Below, in pieces: positions 9,795 to 17,793 of a DNA stretch of 64,000 bases. The notes under the pieces are model-generated. The model was not told where the DNA came from. It saw nothing but the letters and a program-made list of their open reading frames with translations, and ran no database searches. Position numbers and translations under genes: made by a program. Each line of letters begins with the position of its first letter. Position 1 is the stretch's first letter. Source of the stretch: Opitutia bacterium ISCC 52. GTDB taxonomy: Bacteria > Verrucomicrobiota > Verrucomicrobiia > Opitutales > UBA2995. The DNA lies in NCBI GenBank assembly GCA_014529675.2, contig CP076040.1:372001-436000 (forward strand), written 5' to 3'.

Positions 9795-10085
9795 ATGGGA
9801 AACATCCTGACAGCTGCCTCTACCATTCCCCTTGACATTCTAGGGGAGGCGATCGCGAATGATTTTCTCCCCTGTACCTATATAATCGTACCGCCCAAGG
9901 AGGTATTTCCGGACTTCCTCGATTTTCTTCGTAAGGAGCCAGAAAACAACCCTTTCGTTCGAGAAATGTATAAGATTCCTCGTGATGATTACGAGAGTGT
10001 CTTTTGGACAGACGGTAAGCATTCTGTCACCCAACTTATGAATTGGGAGACGATTCGAAAGCTACAAAAGCGGAAAGAAGATTAG
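9795..10085 (+). CDS. Small hypothetical protein
   Basis: A 96-residue frame begins with ATG in MGNILTAASTIPLDILG and ends in a basic tail KLQKRKED. It has a moderately hydrophobic start, many aromatic and acidic residues (VFPDFLDFLRKEPENNPF), no Cys motif and no transmembrane segment. I do not recognise a family. No clear Shine-Dalgarno is visible upstream. It lies between the DUF1501 gene and the enolase-superfamily gene on the same strand. Composition is protein-like and no longer frame competes, but expression is unproven. Confidence 0.4.
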   Translation: MGNILTAASTIPLDILGEAIANDFLPCTYIIVPPKEVFPDFLDFLRKEPENNPFVREMYKIPRDDYESVFWTDGKHSVTQLMNWETIRKLQKRKED

Positions 10086-10263
10086 AATAGTGACAATGGT
10101 GATTTGTCCTTTGGTTTTATTTTCGTTTTTGGCTTTTGCATGACGACGCAGGGTGACGGTAATCCATAGTTTTTAGGGCGTTACCAACATTTGCCTTCGA
10201 CAAATCCGCTTCGCTTCTTTTGCTAGAGGTATCATTTCCCCTGAATTCCCCTGATTTTTCACT

Positions 10264-11397
10264 ATGGTTATAAAGCGTTGTTTTGCCCAGAAGGTTGCTT
10301 ACTACATGGGTGGCAAGTTGTGGAACCCGATGATGAAGTTCGCAACCAAGGACATCGTCTATGTTTTTGTGGAAATGGATTCCGGTGAAATCGGCGTCGG
10401 TGAAGTATGGTCTGCTCACGGTACTCCTGAAACACTGGTCCATGTGGTAAATAACGATATCTCACCGTTGATTGCAGGAGAAAGTCCACACGACATAGAC
10501 CATATTCGAAAGAAAGTTTATGGGATAGCGCCCTTGGGAACCATGGTTGGAGTGATGATGAACGCGCTTAGTGGTGTTGATATTGCACTCTGGGATTTGC
10601 GCGGAAAGCTCTTGAATCTCCCGTTGCATAAATTGCTGAACTCGTATTCGGAATCCGCTTACACTTATGCGAGTGGAGGTCTTTATGGGAAGGATAAGGG
10701 TCTTGATGAATTGGCGGCCGAAGTAAAAGGGTACGTTGAGGATGGTTTCACGGGCGTGAAAATGAAAATTGGCGGGGTCAGTATTGCGGCAGATGCAGAA
10801 CGCGTGCGAGTGGTTCGTGAGGCAATAGGTCCGAATGCGCGATTGATGGTCGATTCATTGCACGCTTACGATGTCCCTCAGGCTATGGAAGCTGCAGATG
10901 CGATCAGAGACTATGATATTTACTGGTTTGAGTCTCCGGTCGCTTTGGAAGATCAAGCCGGCCATGGAGTGATCAATTCTAAAAGTGGTATTGATGTCTG
11001 CGCAAATGAGTCACTCTCAGGAGTGTATCAGTTCAAGCATTTGCTGGAGCACCGAGGCGCCACCTATGTGCATTTTGATCTCTCGGTTTGCGGGGGAATC
11101 ACAGAAGCTTTGAAGATCGCTGCTTTGGCCGAGGCCGAAGGGCTCAAATGTACGGTGCATTCGGCACTGGGGGTGGGCTTGTTTTCTACGAGTACCCATT
11201 TCGCTTGCTCGATTCCCAACTGTGACTCGGTAGAGTATCACTTCGTTCATCAATGGTTGTCAGAACAGAAGCCAGAGCTGCTGGCCCATGAGGGTCTCAT
11301 GGTTACGCCTTCAACTGAACCTGGAAATGGAACCTCATTCATTACGCCGGACTTTATTGAAAAGGTGGCTAAGGATGAATTAGCAAAGGCCCAGTGA
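10264..11397 (+). CDS. Enolase-superfamily enzyme, mandelate racemase subgroup (sugar-acid dehydratase or racemase)
   Basis: The 377-residue protein has the full set of mandelate-racemase-type catalytic residues: K166-x-K168 (GVKMKIGG), metal ligands D197 (MVDSLHAY), E223 (WFESPV) and E249 (CANESL), and the D272/H299 dyad (HFDLSVCGG, TVHSALG). The spacing is a constant +2 offset from mandelate racemase as I remember its numbering, which supports the subgroup call. These enzymes abstract the alpha proton of a carboxylate and catalyse racemisation or acid-sugar dehydration. Substrate cannot be read from sequence. The location inside the heme-protein island fits sugar-acid catabolism. There is no export signal, so it acts in the cytoplasm. 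Confidence 0.88.
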   Translation: MVIKRCFAQKVAYYMGGKLWNPMMKFATKDIVYVFVEMDSGEIGVGEVWSAHGTPETLVHVVNNDISPLIAGESPHDIDHIRKKVYGIAPLGTMVGVMMNALSGVDIALWDLRGKLLNLPLHKLLNSYSESAYTYASGGLYGKDKGLDELAAEVKGYVEDGFTGVKMKIGGVSIAADAERVRVVREAIGPNARLMVDSLHAYDVPQAMEAADAIRDYDIYWFESPVALEDQAGHGVINSKSGIDVCANESLSGVYQFKHLLEHRGATYVHFDLSVCGGITEALKIAALAEAEGLKCTVHSALGVGLFSTSTHFACSIPNCDSVEYHFVHQWLSEQKPELLAHEGLMVTPSTEPGNGTSFITPDFIEKVAKDELAKAQ

Positions 11398-11425
11398 AAT
11401 TGGAAATAGGCGAAGAAAATATTGG

Positions 11426-11443
11426 CAATTTTGTGCAAAATTG
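11426..11443 (+). terminator. Weak stem-loop after the enolase-superfamily gene
   Basis: CAATTTT and AAAATTG pair around a GTGC loop, 28 bp after the stop codon. The stem is AT-rich and no long T tract follows, so termination is only possible. The rest of the 159-bp gap to the next gene shows nothing else clear. Confidence 0.3.
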
Positions 11444-11556
11444 TGGAGCTTTAAGTTTCTACCCACGTTACTCCAATGGTGAGTGGCTTAACCATTTAGA
11501 CGATTGTTACCCCACAGGCTAATTGATCTTATCCTTTTGCTCATGAGTTTACCTCT

Positions 11557-13356
11557 ATGAAATTGCTTTCCAAATTGTCCGGCGTACTGGTGCTTCTCTT
11601 GCTTGTGGTGTTATCTCTGATTGACGGTTCAGGGTTGGATATCACCTCTAAATGGGTGCCTTTCCTCGGGCGCATGCATCCTGTATTGTTACATTTACCA
11701 ATAGGCATATTTGCCGCCGTCGTCTTACTGGAGTGCTATCTGTTTCTTCGTCCTGTATCACGAGTTCCGGAAAAAATTCATTTCTTATTAGCCGCTGCGT
11801 TTTTCACTACTGTGTTTTCTGCTCTGTTTGGCATCTTCCTATCTTGGGAGGGTGGTTATGAAGGTAATGCAGTGGGATTTCACAAATGGGCTGGAGTGGT
11901 GACCGCGGGGCTCATCTTAGCCTTGGATTGGTTGTCTAAGTCTCGAGAAAGTCATCCCGACAAACTGCCAACCGCGTACCTGGCTGGTTTAGTGGCAACC
12001 GTTGTGGCGATGACTGTTACAGGGCATCAGGGGGGTTCACTCACTCACGGCTCTGATTTTCTGACTCAATATAACCCATTTGCGGCCGAGAAAGAAGTTG
12101 TAGAAATCACTGAGGATACTCCTGTATTTGTGTCACACATACAACCTGTATTGAAGGACTATTGTACTGAATGCCATAACCCGGAGAAAGTGAAAGGTGA
12201 ACTGAGGCTGGATACTTTTGAAATGATCATGGCTGGTGGAGTAAATGGAGATGCGCTTGTGCCTGGAGACAGTGAGGCAAGTTCTATGATTCATCGGATT
12301 CATCTTCCGATTGAAGAAGAAGAGCATATGCCTCCAAAAGGTAAACCGCAGCCGACTGAGGAAGTGGTCCAACTCCTCTCCTGGTGGATTGATCAAGGAG
12401 CCAGTGAGACGGCGAAGCTGGATGAATTGAACGTGACTTCAGATGTCGCTCAGCATTTCATGGAGATTGAAACGTTGGATTTCAAGACCCGTGAAGAAGT
12501 GCAGGCTGAGATGGATGCCATGGAGATCCCGGCCACAACCGCGGTGCATTTTCTTGCGTTGGACGATCATCGCTTAGGAGTACGTGCCAATAAAACCAAT
12601 GATGGCGATCTTCAAAATTTACGGCCACTAGTAGCCAACATCGTTGAGCTCAATCTGGGAGGATCCTCTGTTACCGATGCCAGTCTAGACCTGATCGGTG
12701 AAATGCTCAACTTGACGCACCTTCATTTGAATAATACGGCGGTGACAGATGCTGGTATGGAAAAGTTAGTTAACCTGTACCAACTGGAATACATTAATTT
12801 GTACGGCACGGAGGTAAGCGATGAATCCTTGCAAGTGCTTCGTCGCCTCAAATCATTGAAAAAGATTTTCCTCTGGGAAACGAACGTTACGAAGGAGGCT
12901 GTAGAAGGATTACATGGGTCTCTCTTCCCGGCCGTTGAATCCGATCGCCTGCGTATACAGATTCAACAGCTTGAAAAAGATCGGGATAATTTAGAAGTGG
13001 ATATTGTTTCGGCGTTTGATTTTGGAATCCAGCCCTTGAAGGTCGTTGAGCCAGCAGAGTCTGCGGCTATTTCCATATCGGATGTCATGGTTGATTTCCA
13101 CAAAGGTAAAGAGGCGCTTGCCGTGCAGGCACGAGAAGGCAAAGCCAAGAAAGAAGATTTGGGAAAAATGCTTGAGGCTTATCACGGAATTCTTGGCCTG
13201 ACACCGCCGAAAGGAGAGGCCGATAATTGGAAGATCAAGATCAACGCACTTATTGATTCGACCCAAGATTTGTTAGATGGGAATGAAGGCGCGGCCGCAG
13301 CCTATAAGACTGCCGTCAACTGTAAGGCCTGTCATACTGACCACCGGAGTGATTAA
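11557..13356 (+). CDS. Membrane DUF2231-cytochrome c (PSCyt1)-leucine-rich-repeat protein
   Basis: This is a 599-residue multidomain protein. Residues 1-160 form a DUF2231-like membrane domain with about five hydrophobic segments and the motif RMHPVLLHLPIGIF. A PSCyt1 cytochrome domain follows with CTECHN (Cys203/Cys206/His207) and EEHMPPKGKPQPT. Residues about 330-460 are leucine-rich repeats (NLGGSSVTDASLDLIGEM and similar units). A short linker ends in a second heme motif CKACH (Cys589/Cys592/His593) only six residues from the C-terminus. It probably sits in the inner membrane with the hemes in the periplasm and relays electrons for the neighbouring oxidising enzymes; that role is inferred. 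It is convergent with the dehydrogenase gene, 19 bp apart. Confidence 0.85.
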   Translation: MKLLSKLSGVLVLLLLVVLSLIDGSGLDITSKWVPFLGRMHPVLLHLPIGIFAAVVLLECYLFLRPVSRVPEKIHFLLAAAFFTTVFSALFGIFLSWEGGYEGNAVGFHKWAGVVTAGLILALDWLSKSRESHPDKLPTAYLAGLVATVVAMTVTGHQGGSLTHGSDFLTQYNPFAAEKEVVEITEDTPVFVSHIQPVLKDYCTECHNPEKVKGELRLDTFEMIMAGGVNGDALVPGDSEASSMIHRIHLPIEEEEHMPPKGKPQPTEEVVQLLSWWIDQGASETAKLDELNVTSDVAQHFMEIETLDFKTREEVQAEMDAMEIPATTAVHFLALDDHRLGVRANKTNDGDLQNLRPLVANIVELNLGGSSVTDASLDLIGEMLNLTHLHLNNTAVTDAGMEKLVNLYQLEYINLYGTEVSDESLQVLRRLKSLKKIFLWETNVTKEAVEGLHGSLFPAVESDRLRIQIQQLEKDRDNLEVDIVSAFDFGIQPLKVVEPAESAAISISDVMVDFHKGKEALAVQAREGKAKKEDLGKMLEAYHGILGLTPPKGEADNWKIKINALIDSTQDLLDGNEGAAAAYKTAVNCKACHTDHRSD

Positions 13357-13375
13357 AGACTCTTTTGGGGACGGA

Positions 13376-16300
13376 TTAGAAGCCTTCCAATGCGTGATCA
13401 GACTCTTCGAAGGTCTCTGTAAGCCCTGTTAAGTAGGTAATCAAATTGCGCATGTTCTGACGGCTTAGAGTTGAACCAAAAATCTCCGGCATGGTGGAAG
13501 GTGCTGTTTGCCGACTAGCGACTTCCGTTTTAGCAATGGCTTTGGTATTTCCGTCTGTGAGTTTCAGTTTCAATTCAGCATCTGAGTCTTCTGTTACAAA
13601 CCCGGCAAGGATCTCACCGCTTTTGGTAGTAACTATGGCCATCTCAAAGCCTTCCGCCATTTGGTTACTGGGTTTGATAATGGATTCCAGAAGATACTTC
13701 GCGTCAAATATGGAACCGATTCCCATTAAGGAAGGCCCAGGTTCTCCGCTGTAGGGTCCGTCGACAACGTGGCAGCGAATACAGGGCATGACTCCATTGG
13801 ACTCGAAAACCTTACGCCCTTTATCTTGGTTGCCTCCCGCCAGTGCATACTCGTATGGGGCTAGAGGATCGCCTGTTGCTGCGATTGCCTGGTTTCTTTC
13901 CTCAAGAAGTTTGTTGAGCTCCGTGTTGCCTGCAGCTTCTGCAGCTTCAAGGAGTTCCAAGTGTGCGGATTGTGGAATGCCTCCAGACGCCAGCTTTTGC
14001 AGGTTCTCTTTCAAGGTAGCTATGGCGATTGGATGAGACATCGTGCCCAGTGCCTTGAACGCTGCCCGTTTTTCTTTGGAGCTACCCGTGGTCGCCAGCT
14101 TTTGTAGGAGAGGAGCTGAACTTGCCGGGGATAGCTTTGCCAGAATGGGCAGTGTCGCCAGTCTTATGTTCTGGTCGTTGGAAGCGTTTGCGATTTTCGC
14201 AGCTTCCTCCAGTCGAGAATCATTGAGCTTTAAGAGCGTATTCAGAATTGTTATACGAACAGAGGTAGGTGTGTTGCTGCTCTGGAATTTTGAAAAAAGA
14301 TTCTTCGTGAGAGGAGCCAGGTTTAGCTGAGTAGCTGTTTCGATCGCTTTTGATTGAACCTGCTCAGGTGCTTCTAAGAGCGTGTCGAATACGCTGGTGA
14401 GAGCGTCCTTGGCAGCTTGCACATCGCGCGAGGGGAGGGGGCGGAAAAGTCCAATCACTCGATCACGAGCTGGCGGATGCTCCCACGTGGACAGATGGTG
14501 AACGGCTTCTGCGCGAAGTTCGTCGCTTGCGTTTGCGTTTGCTGCAAATGCTGCCAGGGCCTGCGCATCCTTCTTTGAGCCTAGCCGGAAATGTGCATTG
14601 AGTACTCGTAGGCCGAGAAGGTAGTCCAGTGAGTCTGGTTGATTGCTCAGTGCTGCCAATGCTGGGAACGCCTTTGAGATGTTTGCCCCGATGATGGCTC
14701 GGGCAGCTTCCTGAACTAGCGAGTGGTCTGAATCTGTTAAGAAATTAGCAACCGCTGGATCTTGTAACCTCCGGTAGGTGAGAAGTGCGCCGAGTCGTGC
14801 TGCTCGGTAGCTGCTCTTAGACGCCCTTGCGAGTGCAGATTTATTTGAGCTGCCTACCAAGCCCATTATGGCAGCATGCCGGAGATAGACATCGCGATCG
14901 TTATTCAGAAGTAGCAGGCCGATCAGTGCGTCGGCTGCTTCGGGATTACCTAGCTTACCAAGGCTGATTCCTGCAAAATACTTCACGCGATCTGAATCGT
15001 CATCGAGTGAGGCAATCAATTGATGGTAGCCTGCTGACAAGTTGTGATCACCGATGAGCTTTGCTGCTTGAGCTCTAACTTCCGGGTTGGATGCATTTGA
15101 AAGTTGTAAGACAGAGCGAGCAGCCTCCGGGTTGTTTGGAATAAGTTGTCCGAGGGCCCAGGTTGCATGCAGTTGATGGTAGCCTTCTGTATCGGCACTA
15201 GCCACCTGGTAGAGATACTCGGGATTTACTTCTTGGCGAACCAGTTCGTATTGAGCTTCGAGTCTTACGCGCCAATCTTCGTGAGATAGTAGCCTGAGTA
15301 ATTCGTGGGTATCGCGTTTCCCCATTCCCTGCGATATGATTGATTGGGTTTCCTTTACCAAGTCTGATGCTTGAGTATCTGAATGGCTAACTGTGTAGAT
15401 ACGTCCTTTGCTCGACTTTGGCCAACCGGGTGTCCAGTCGGACAAATAGAATTTTCCATCTGGTGCAAAGACCACGTCGGTCGGCAATACGCCTTTTAAA
15501 AATAGCTTTTTTTCGTCCAACTCGAATGAAGCGCCATTGGGTTTTACGGTGTAAGTGTAGACGCCACTACTCGCAATGCTTCCTCTGAATTGGCAGACAA
15601 AGAAATGTCCCTTGTAACGTGGGTGGAGCCCACTTCCAGGGTAGTAAGCCACGCCTGATGGTCCATCTTCAATGTTGGCGAGTGGAGGGATGATGTACTC
15701 CGGCTGACCTTCGTGTCTTGGGGTCCACATGCTTTCCAGCATCCATGGGCCGGCTTTCCCAAGGGGTGCGTATTGATAACCCACACGCCATCCGTTGTCA
15801 CTCCCTTCGGCAATGTAGACCAGGCGCTCACTGTCTCCGTTGTCGCAGTCGTTATCAAAGGTAAACAGGTTGCCGTATTCGTCGAAAGCTAGCTCTTGTG
15901 GATTGCGCAGCCCGGTTGCGTAGACTTCGAAATCTGAACCGTCGGGATTGCAGCGAAAAACGGCCCCTTCATCCTGAAGCTCAATGACTTTGCCTTCCTG
16001 AGTAGTCACATTGGTACCACGGTCACCTATGGAGAAGTAAAGTTTTCCGTCGGGTCCAAACACCATGCCGTGTGAGTCATGCCCCGTGTAACCGAAATGA
16101 ATTCCGAAGCCTCGTGCTAGTTCCGTCCGTTTACTCGCTGTGCCAGTTGCCTCGTCTTCCTCAAGCATCCACAGGCTTGGGATATTGGTGAACCAGACTT
16201 TTCCGTTTCTCGCAAGTACTCCCGAGGCGATACCATCTAGCGGTTCGTCAAAGTCGTCGGCAAATATCTTACTTGAGTCTGCCTTCCCGTCGCCGTCGGT

Positions 16301-16726
16301 ATCTTCCAATACTCGAATTACTTCCGTTTCTAATTCAAACTGCGAAGCTTCCTCTTCAAAGACGGTATGGATCAGAGCTTGGCGGTCCTCGATGGTCCGG
16401 CTAGCCAGATCGAGCTCGAGCATTTCCATGTAGTCGCGGATATCCAGCGTGCTGGTCCGGTAGCGGTTTGTTTCAGAAGTAAAGAGCCTTCCTTTTTCAT
16501 CGATGTCGATGGCCACGGGATTGGCCAGCATCGGTTCTGCAGCCCAAAGGTTTACATCCAAATCGTCTGGAACCTGTATAATCTGCAAGGCGAGCTCACC
16601 TTCATTGGTGGCTGGCGCAATGATGGGCTCTGACCGCCGGTCAGCAGGAACGAGGTCCAATTGTTGAGCCAGGACTGTTCCGGCGAGTAGAAAAGACAAG
16701 GTTGTTAGGCAGATCTTTGGGTACAT
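13376..16726 (-). CDS. PVC-type heme-binding (CxxCH) dehydrogenase with HEAT repeats
   Basis: The frame is open to an ATG at 16798, but the start at 16726 (MYPKICLTTLS...LAQQ) gives a clean signal peptide and 1116 residues. After it comes a beta-propeller of the membrane-bound dehydrogenase type (IQVPDDLDVNLWAAEPMLANP, DGKLYFSIGDRG, GLRNPQELAFDEYGNLF), then roughly residues 450-900 of alpha-helical HEAT repeats, and a C-terminal cytochrome c domain with CIRCH (Cys982/Cys985/His986) and a distal Met candidate. This architecture is typical of planctomycetes and verrucomicrobia and is thought to oxidise sugars or alcohols in the periplasm, passing electrons to its own heme; the substrate is unknown. 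Many copies usually occur per genome. Confidence 0.92.
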   Translation of the reverse strand: MYPKICLTTLSFLLAGTVLAQQLDLVPADRRSEPIIAPATNEGELALQIIQVPDDLDVNLWAAEPMLANPVAIDIDEKGRLFTSETNRYRTSTLDIRDYMEMLELDLASRTIEDRQALIHTVFEEEASQFELETEVIRVLEDTDGDGKADSSKIFADDFDEPLDGIASGVLARNGKVWFTNIPSLWMLEEDEATGTASKRTELARGFGIHFGYTGHDSHGMVFGPDGKLYFSIGDRGTNVTTQEGKVIELQDEGAVFRCNPDGSDFEVYATGLRNPQELAFDEYGNLFTFDNDCDNGDSERLVYIAEGSDNGWRVGYQYAPLGKAGPWMLESMWTPRHEGQPEYIIPPLANIEDGPSGVAYYPGSGLHPRYKGHFFVCQFRGSIASSGVYTYTVKPNGASFELDEKKLFLKGVLPTDVVFAPDGKFYLSDWTPGWPKSSKGRIYTVSHSDTQASDLVKETQSIISQGMGKRDTHELLRLLSHEDWRVRLEAQYELVRQEVNPEYLYQVASADTEGYHQLHATWALGQLIPNNPEAARSVLQLSNASNPEVRAQAAKLIGDHNLSAGYHQLIASLDDDSDRVKYFAGISLGKLGNPEAADALIGLLLLNNDRDVYLRHAAIMGLVGSSNKSALARASKSSYRAARLGALLTYRRLQDPAVANFLTDSDHSLVQEAARAIIGANISKAFPALAALSNQPDSLDYLLGLRVLNAHFRLGSKKDAQALAAFAANANASDELRAEAVHHLSTWEHPPARDRVIGLFRPLPSRDVQAAKDALTSVFDTLLEAPEQVQSKAIETATQLNLAPLTKNLFSKFQSSNTPTSVRITILNTLLKLNDSRLEEAAKIANASNDQNIRLATLPILAKLSPASSAPLLQKLATTGSSKEKRAAFKALGTMSHPIAIATLKENLQKLASGGIPQSAHLELLEAAEAAGNTELNKLLEERNQAIAATGDPLAPYEYALAGGNQDKGRKVFESNGVMPCIRCHVVDGPYSGEPGPSLMGIGSIFDAKYLLESIIKPSNQMAEGFEMAIVTTKSGEILAGFVTEDSDAELKLKLTDGNTKAIAKTEVASRQTAPSTMPEIFGSTLSRQNMRNLITYLTGLTETFEESDHALEGF

Positions 16727-16835
16727 GATGTGGTTTTTGAAGTGGGAAAAATCGTGAGCTTGGAAGGGTGATGCAAGCTTCAAACGGTGGAGCTGCATCT
16801 ATCTCGCTGGTATCGCTCAATCGTTTTGCGCTTAT

Positions 16836-16867
16836 AAAAAAAGCCCCTTTCGAAAAAGGGGCTTTTA
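16836..16867 (-). terminator. Rho-independent terminator of the TIM-barrel gene
   Basis: Read on the minus strand, TAAAAGCCCCTTTTT pairs with AAAGGGGCTTTTTTT around a CG-centred loop and runs into a T tract, 15 bp after the stop of the gene at 16882. Confidence 0.85.
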
Positions 16868-16881
16868 GTCATTTAAAGTTC

Positions 16882-17763
16882 TTATACGTCGCAGATGTGA
16901 ACGCCTTGCTTCAAGGAAGCCAGAGGATCTGGACCAGCAGGAATGAATTCCTGGGCTACATATCCGTCGTATTCCGTTTCGAGAATGGCTTCCATGATGA
17001 CCGGGTAATAGAGCTCCTGAGTCTCGTCGATTTCGTGGCGACCGGGAACTCCACCTGTGTGATAGTGGCCGTAGTACTTGTGGTTTTTGCGAATGGTGGC
17101 GATGACGTCACCTTCCATGATCTGCATGTGATAAATATCGTAGAGTAGCTTGAATGCGTCAGAGCCAACCGCATCGCAAAGGGCCACTCCCCAGTTACTG
17201 AGGTCGCACATGTAGTCTGCGTGGTTCACCTTGGAATTGAGTAATTCCATGATGATGGTGACTCCGTGTTTCTCTGCCAGAGGGGTGATCTGCCTTAGCC
17301 CTGCCGCACAGTTTGCCAGGCCTTGCAGATCGCTCATGCCATCCCGATTGCCGGAGAAGCAGATGATGTTTTTGTAGCCAGCTTTCGCGGTGACAGGGAT
17401 CGTTTTTTCAAAGAATTCAATGATCGCATCGTGATTTTCTTCGCGATTGAGGCCTGTTTTAATGCCACCCGGGACGCCTGATACCATCGAGCACTCGAGC
17501 CCATATTTCTTCAGGGTCGGGAAGTCATTTACGCCCATTAGGTCGATGCCTTTTATTCCCATGTCCTTGGCAGCTTTGCAGAAGGGATCGAGCTCGATCC
17601 CTTTATAACACCACTTACAGACCGAGTGGTTGATATTTCCTTTGAGACCTCCGCTGTGTGCGGCGGCGCTTGCCTGATTGCTGATGGCTTGAGTAGCTGC
17701 AACAGCGGCTGCTCCGGTGGCCATCGTTTTCAAGGCGGTTCTGCGGGGCATGGAATCTTTCAT
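16882..17763 (-). CDS. Tat-exported hydroxypyruvate-isomerase-like TIM barrel protein
   Basis: This 293-residue protein starts with a twin-arginine signal (MPRRTALKTMATGAAAVAAT; translation could start at Met1 or Met5). The rest is an AP-endonuclease-2-type TIM barrel resembling hydroxypyruvate isomerase and sugar-phosphate isomerase/epimerases. Likely metal ligands are Glu in IIMELLNS, Asp/His in LLYDIYHMQ, His in GHYHTGG and Glu in VAQEFIPAG. In PVC bacteria such Tat-exported TIM barrels are frequent near DUF1501 and heme-dehydrogenase genes. It probably isomerises a keto-sugar or keto-acid in the periplasm; the true substrate is unknown. It ends at a good terminator at 16836. Confidence 0.87.
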   Translation of the reverse strand: MKDSMPRRTALKTMATGAAAVAATQAISNQASAAAHSGGLKGNINHSVCKWCYKGIELDPFCKAAKDMGIKGIDLMGVNDFPTLKKYGLECSMVSGVPGGIKTGLNREENHDAIIEFFEKTIPVTAKAGYKNIICFSGNRDGMSDLQGLANCAAGLRQITPLAEKHGVTIIMELLNSKVNHADYMCDLSNWGVALCDAVGSDAFKLLYDIYHMQIMEGDVIATIRKNHKYYGHYHTGGVPGRHEIDETQELYYPVIMEAILETEYDGYVAQEFIPAGPDPLASLKQGVHICDV

Positions 17764-17793
17764 AATTATGAGTGTGGTAAATTGTTAAAGAGC

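Noticed and set aside
16727-16798. Upstream start of the heme dehydrogenase
   Set aside because: The 24 extra residues would precede and spoil a good signal peptide that starts at 16726.
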